Shown: positions 6,819 through 8,494 of the stretch, in pieces
How positions within the stretch are numbered: position 1 is the stretch's first letter
Layout: each line of letters begins with the position of its first letter
NCBI GenBank assembly: GCA_028697875.1
Contig: JAQVEQ010000124.1
Location: 1-8,494 of the forward strand
Source of the DNA: Novosphingobium sp.
Lineage (GTDB): Bacteria; Pseudomonadota; Alphaproteobacteria; Sphingomonadales; Sphingomonadaceae
DNA: 8,494 nt
Direction of reading: 5' to 3'
Program-made: the position numbers and the translations under genes
The notes under the pieces: generated by a model
The model's input: only the letters and a program-made list of their open reading frames with translations
Told to the model about the DNA's origin: nothing
Databases searched by the model: none

Positions 6819-7854
6819 TCTTCCCCCGCCCAGCCTTCGCCTGCGGCTCGACCGCACCGCCCTTGCGGACAACTGGCGCGCGCTCGACCGGCTGTCGGGC
6901 AGCGCCAGTGCCGGTGCGGCGGTCAAGGCCGACGCCTACGGCATCGGCGTGGAGGCGGCGCTTCCCGCCCTGCACGACGCCGGTGCGCGCGATTTCTTCG
7001 TCGCCCATTGGAGCGAAGTCGCCGACGTCCTGCCCCATGTGCCCGGACAGGCGATCTCGGTGCTGCACGGCCCGCTGACGGTAGAGGACTGCGCCTATGC
7101 CCGTGCGAGCGGCGCGCGGCCAGTCATCAACAGCATGTACCAGGCCCGCCTCTGGCTGAAAACCGGCGGCGGCCCGTGCGACCTGATGGTCGATACCGGG
7201 ATGAACCGGCTCGGCATCGCCATGAACGAACTGGGCGAGGCCGACATCGCCCGGCTCCAAATCGACATCCTGCTCTCGCACCTTGCCTCGGCGGACGAGG
7301 ACAGCCCGCTCAACGCCACGCAGCTCGCCCGCTTCACCGAAGCCTGCGCCGCCATTCCCGCCCGCCGCAGGAGCCTGGCGAGCAGCGCGGGCATCGTTCT
7401 CGGCAAGGAATATACCTTCGACGTCACCCGCCCGGGCCTCTCGCTTTACGGGGGCATTCCCCGGCCCGAACTGGAAGGGGAAATCCGCCAGGCCGCCACG
7501 ATCGAAGTTGCCCTGATCCAGTGCCGGGACGTCCTGCCGGGCGACAGCATCGGCTACAACGCCACGTTCGTTGCCGAACGCCCAATGCATGTCGGCGTCG
7601 TCTCGCTCGGCTATGCCGACGGCTTCCTGCGCAGCTGGGGCGGCAAGGGAATGCTGCGCAGCAATGATGCCGCACTTCCGCTGCTTGGCCGCATCTCGAT
7701 GGACATGGTCGTGGTCGATCTCGCTGCAGCGCCGCAATTGCGGGAAGGAGACTGGATCGAAGTGCCCTATTATCTGCCCGATGCGGCCGCGACCACCGGC
7801 CTTTCGCAGTACGAGTTGCTGACCGTTCTGGGACACCGTTTCCAGCGCCTCTAG
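6805..7854 (+). CDS. alr: Alanine racemase
   Basis: This is a PLP-dependent enzyme interconverting L- and D-alanine in the cytoplasm, supplying D-alanine for peptidoglycan. The 349 residues are slightly short for the family but complete. The PLP-binding lysine is Lys41 in AVKADAYGIG, within the N-terminal TIM-like barrel. MVDTGMNRLG (128-137) carries the conserved Arg135, followed by LLSHLASADE and TRPGLSLYGGIP (208-219). The second catalytic base is Tyr251 in SIGYNATF, in the C-terminal beta domain. GRISMDM (295-301) is the substrate-contact block. I chose the ATG at 6805 because it gives the usual short lead into SLRLRLDRTALADNWRAL; in-frame sequence continues upstream to 6748 but lies deep in the transporter gene. 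The start lies within the transporter's 3' end with no SD, so translation is probably coupled to it. It is the last gene of the run before the phaR leader. Confidence 0.95.
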   Translation: MTPTDLPPPSLRLRLDRTALADNWRALDRLSGSASAGAAVKADAYGIGVEAALPALHDAGARDFFVAHWSEVADVLPHVPGQAISVLHGPLTVEDCAYARASGARPVINSMYQARLWLKTGGGPCDLMVDTGMNRLGIAMNELGEADIARLQIDILLSHLASADEDSPLNATQLARFTEACAAIPARRRSLASSAGIVLGKEYTFDVTRPGLSLYGGIPRPELEGEIRQAATIEVALIQCRDVLPGDSIGYNATFVAERPMHVGVVSLGYADGFLRSWGGKGMLRSNDAALPLLGRISMDMVVVDLAAAPQLREGDWIEVPYYLPDAAATTGLSQYELLTVLGHRFQRL

Positions 7855-7866
7855 CCTGATTGTTGC

Positions 7867-7896
7867 GCTGCACACACTGCGCATGCTAAGTGCAGC
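7867..7896. promoter_or_regulatory. TGC-rich inverted repeat upstream of phaR, candidate PhaR operator
   Basis: GCTGCAC (7867-7873) and GTGCAGC (7890-7896) form a perfect 7-bp inverted repeat with a 16-base spacer. The spacer holds a further CTGC (7877-7880) and two small palindromes, TGCGCA and GCATGC. PhaR proteins are known to bind TGC/CTGC-GCAG-type sites and to repress their own genes in several bacteria, so autoregulation is a reasonable inference. A weak -35-like TTGCGC (7864-7869) overlaps the left arm. The arms could alternatively pair in RNA. Confidence 0.4.
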
Positions 7897-7926
7897 ATTT
7901 CCGGGGCATGAAAGAGGAGAGCGCCG

Positions 7927-8494
7927 ATGGCCAAGGCGAGTGGGACCGAAGGCGGTCCGGTCATCATCAAGAAATACGCCAACCGGCGTCTCTACAATAC
8001 CAGTTCGTCCAGCTACATCACTCTTGACGACCTTTCGAGGATGACACGCGAAGGCGTCGACTTTCAGGTTCTCGACGCCAAGACCGGTGCCGACATTACT
8101 CATTCGATCCTGACCCAGATCATCATGGAAGAAGAGTCGAACGGGGAACAGATGCTGCCCGTCAGCTTCCTGCGCCAGCTGATCGGCATGTATGGCAATT
8201 CGATGCAGTCGATGATGCCGCATTATCTCGAAGCGACGATGCAGAACTTCCTCACCAACCAGAAGAAGCTGCAGGAAGCGTTCAAGAACGGCGTATCGGC
8301 CAATCCCTTCACCCGTCTTGCCGAAACCAACATGGCGATGCTGAAAGCCGCGACCTCGGCCTTCATGCCCGGCGAAGGCAAGGGACAGGACAAAGGCGAA
8401 GCCGGCGCGGCGGAAGCAGTGGCGGACGACAAGGACGAGCTGGCTTCGCTGCGCGAGCAGATGGCCGAAATGCAGAAGAAGCTCGACTCGCTGG
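7927..8494 (+). CDS. phaR: Polyhydroxyalkanoate synthesis repressor PhaR (3' end beyond the window)
   Basis: PhaR is a cytoplasmic DNA-binding regulator that also binds polyhydroxyalkanoate granules and controls phasin and storage genes in response to polymer. The visible 189 codons begin with the PHA-accumulation DNA-binding domain, VIIKKYANRRLYNT (12-25), then SYITLDDLSRMTREG and ITHSILTQIIMEEE (about 11-71). A PHB-accumulation regulatory domain follows, LPVSFLRQLIGMYGNSM through QNFLTNQKKLQEAF (77-119). Residues 150-170 are an Ala/Gly/Lys/Glu-rich linker. A heptad-like charged helix (ELASLREQMAEMQKKLDSL, 171-189) starts a probable coiled coil that runs off the window; no stop is seen. The ATG has a good SD, GAGGAG (7914-7919), seven bases upstream, in contrast to most genes here. 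No pha biosynthesis gene is in view. Placement 72 nt after alr and behind a dyad suggests its own promoter. Confidence 0.93.
   Translation, partial: MAKASGTEGGPVIIKKYANRRLYNTSSSSYITLDDLSRMTREGVDFQVLDAKTGADITHSILTQIIMEEESNGEQMLPVSFLRQLIGMYGNSMQSMMPHYLEATMQNFLTNQKKLQEAFKNGVSANPFTRLAETNMAMLKAATSAFMPGEGKGQDKGEAGAAEAVADDKDELASLREQMAEMQKKLDSL

Noticed and set aside
6502..8223. A 573-codon open frame on - opposite alr and the start of phaR
   Set aside because: The + strand has clear alanine racemase and PhaR motifs over the same bases, and the antisense translation shows nothing recognisable.

Overview
The window is GC-rich, densely coding bacterial chromosome that looks alphaproteobacterial, most likely Sphingomonadales (Sphingomonadaceae/Erythrobacteraceae type). 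This is an inference from the gene set and protein style: a DnaJ C-terminus, a DUF3376-type patatin-like protein, RadA-CvpA adjacency, a short NifU/IscU-like protein, and a PhaR polyhydroxyalkanoate regulator. No insertion sequence, tRNA, rRNA, CRISPR array or phage gene was seen. This is core-genome sequence, not an accessory island.

Layout: (1) positions 1-385 hold the 3' end of dnaJ on +. (2) It converges on a 771-residue patatin-like lipase gene on - (417-2732), with a GC-rich dyad between them. (3) A 70-bp divergent intergenic region (2733-2802) separates the lipase gene from radA. Neither start has a well-placed Shine-Dalgarno, and both have weak promoter-like boxes that would give leaderless mRNAs. 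(4) A compact + strand run follows: radA (2803-4170), cvpA (4183-4716), a NifU/IscU-like Fe-S scaffold homologue (4713-5147), an MHS-type MFS transporter (5181-6818) and an alanine racemase (6805-7854). Gaps are 12, -4, 33 and -14 nt, so they probably form one operon. (5) A 72-nt gap carries a TGC-rich inverted repeat before phaR (7927 to the window end, 3' truncated).

The genes do not form one obvious pathway. They cover protein folding, lipid hydrolysis, recombination repair, a CvpA-family membrane protein, an Fe-S-related protein, transport, D-alanine supply for peptidoglycan, and carbon-storage regulation. The links visible in the sequence are translational: a 4-nt ATGA overlap between cvpA and the scaffold homologue, and a 14-nt overlap between the transporter and the racemase.

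I found no clear evidence of a previously undescribed multi-gene system. The most notable local points are an extra domain of about 100 residues, predicted periplasmic, inside the MHS transporter; a Fe-S scaffold homologue lacking the usual third cysteine; the SD-less divergent starts of radA and the lipase gene; and a candidate operator upstream of phaR.
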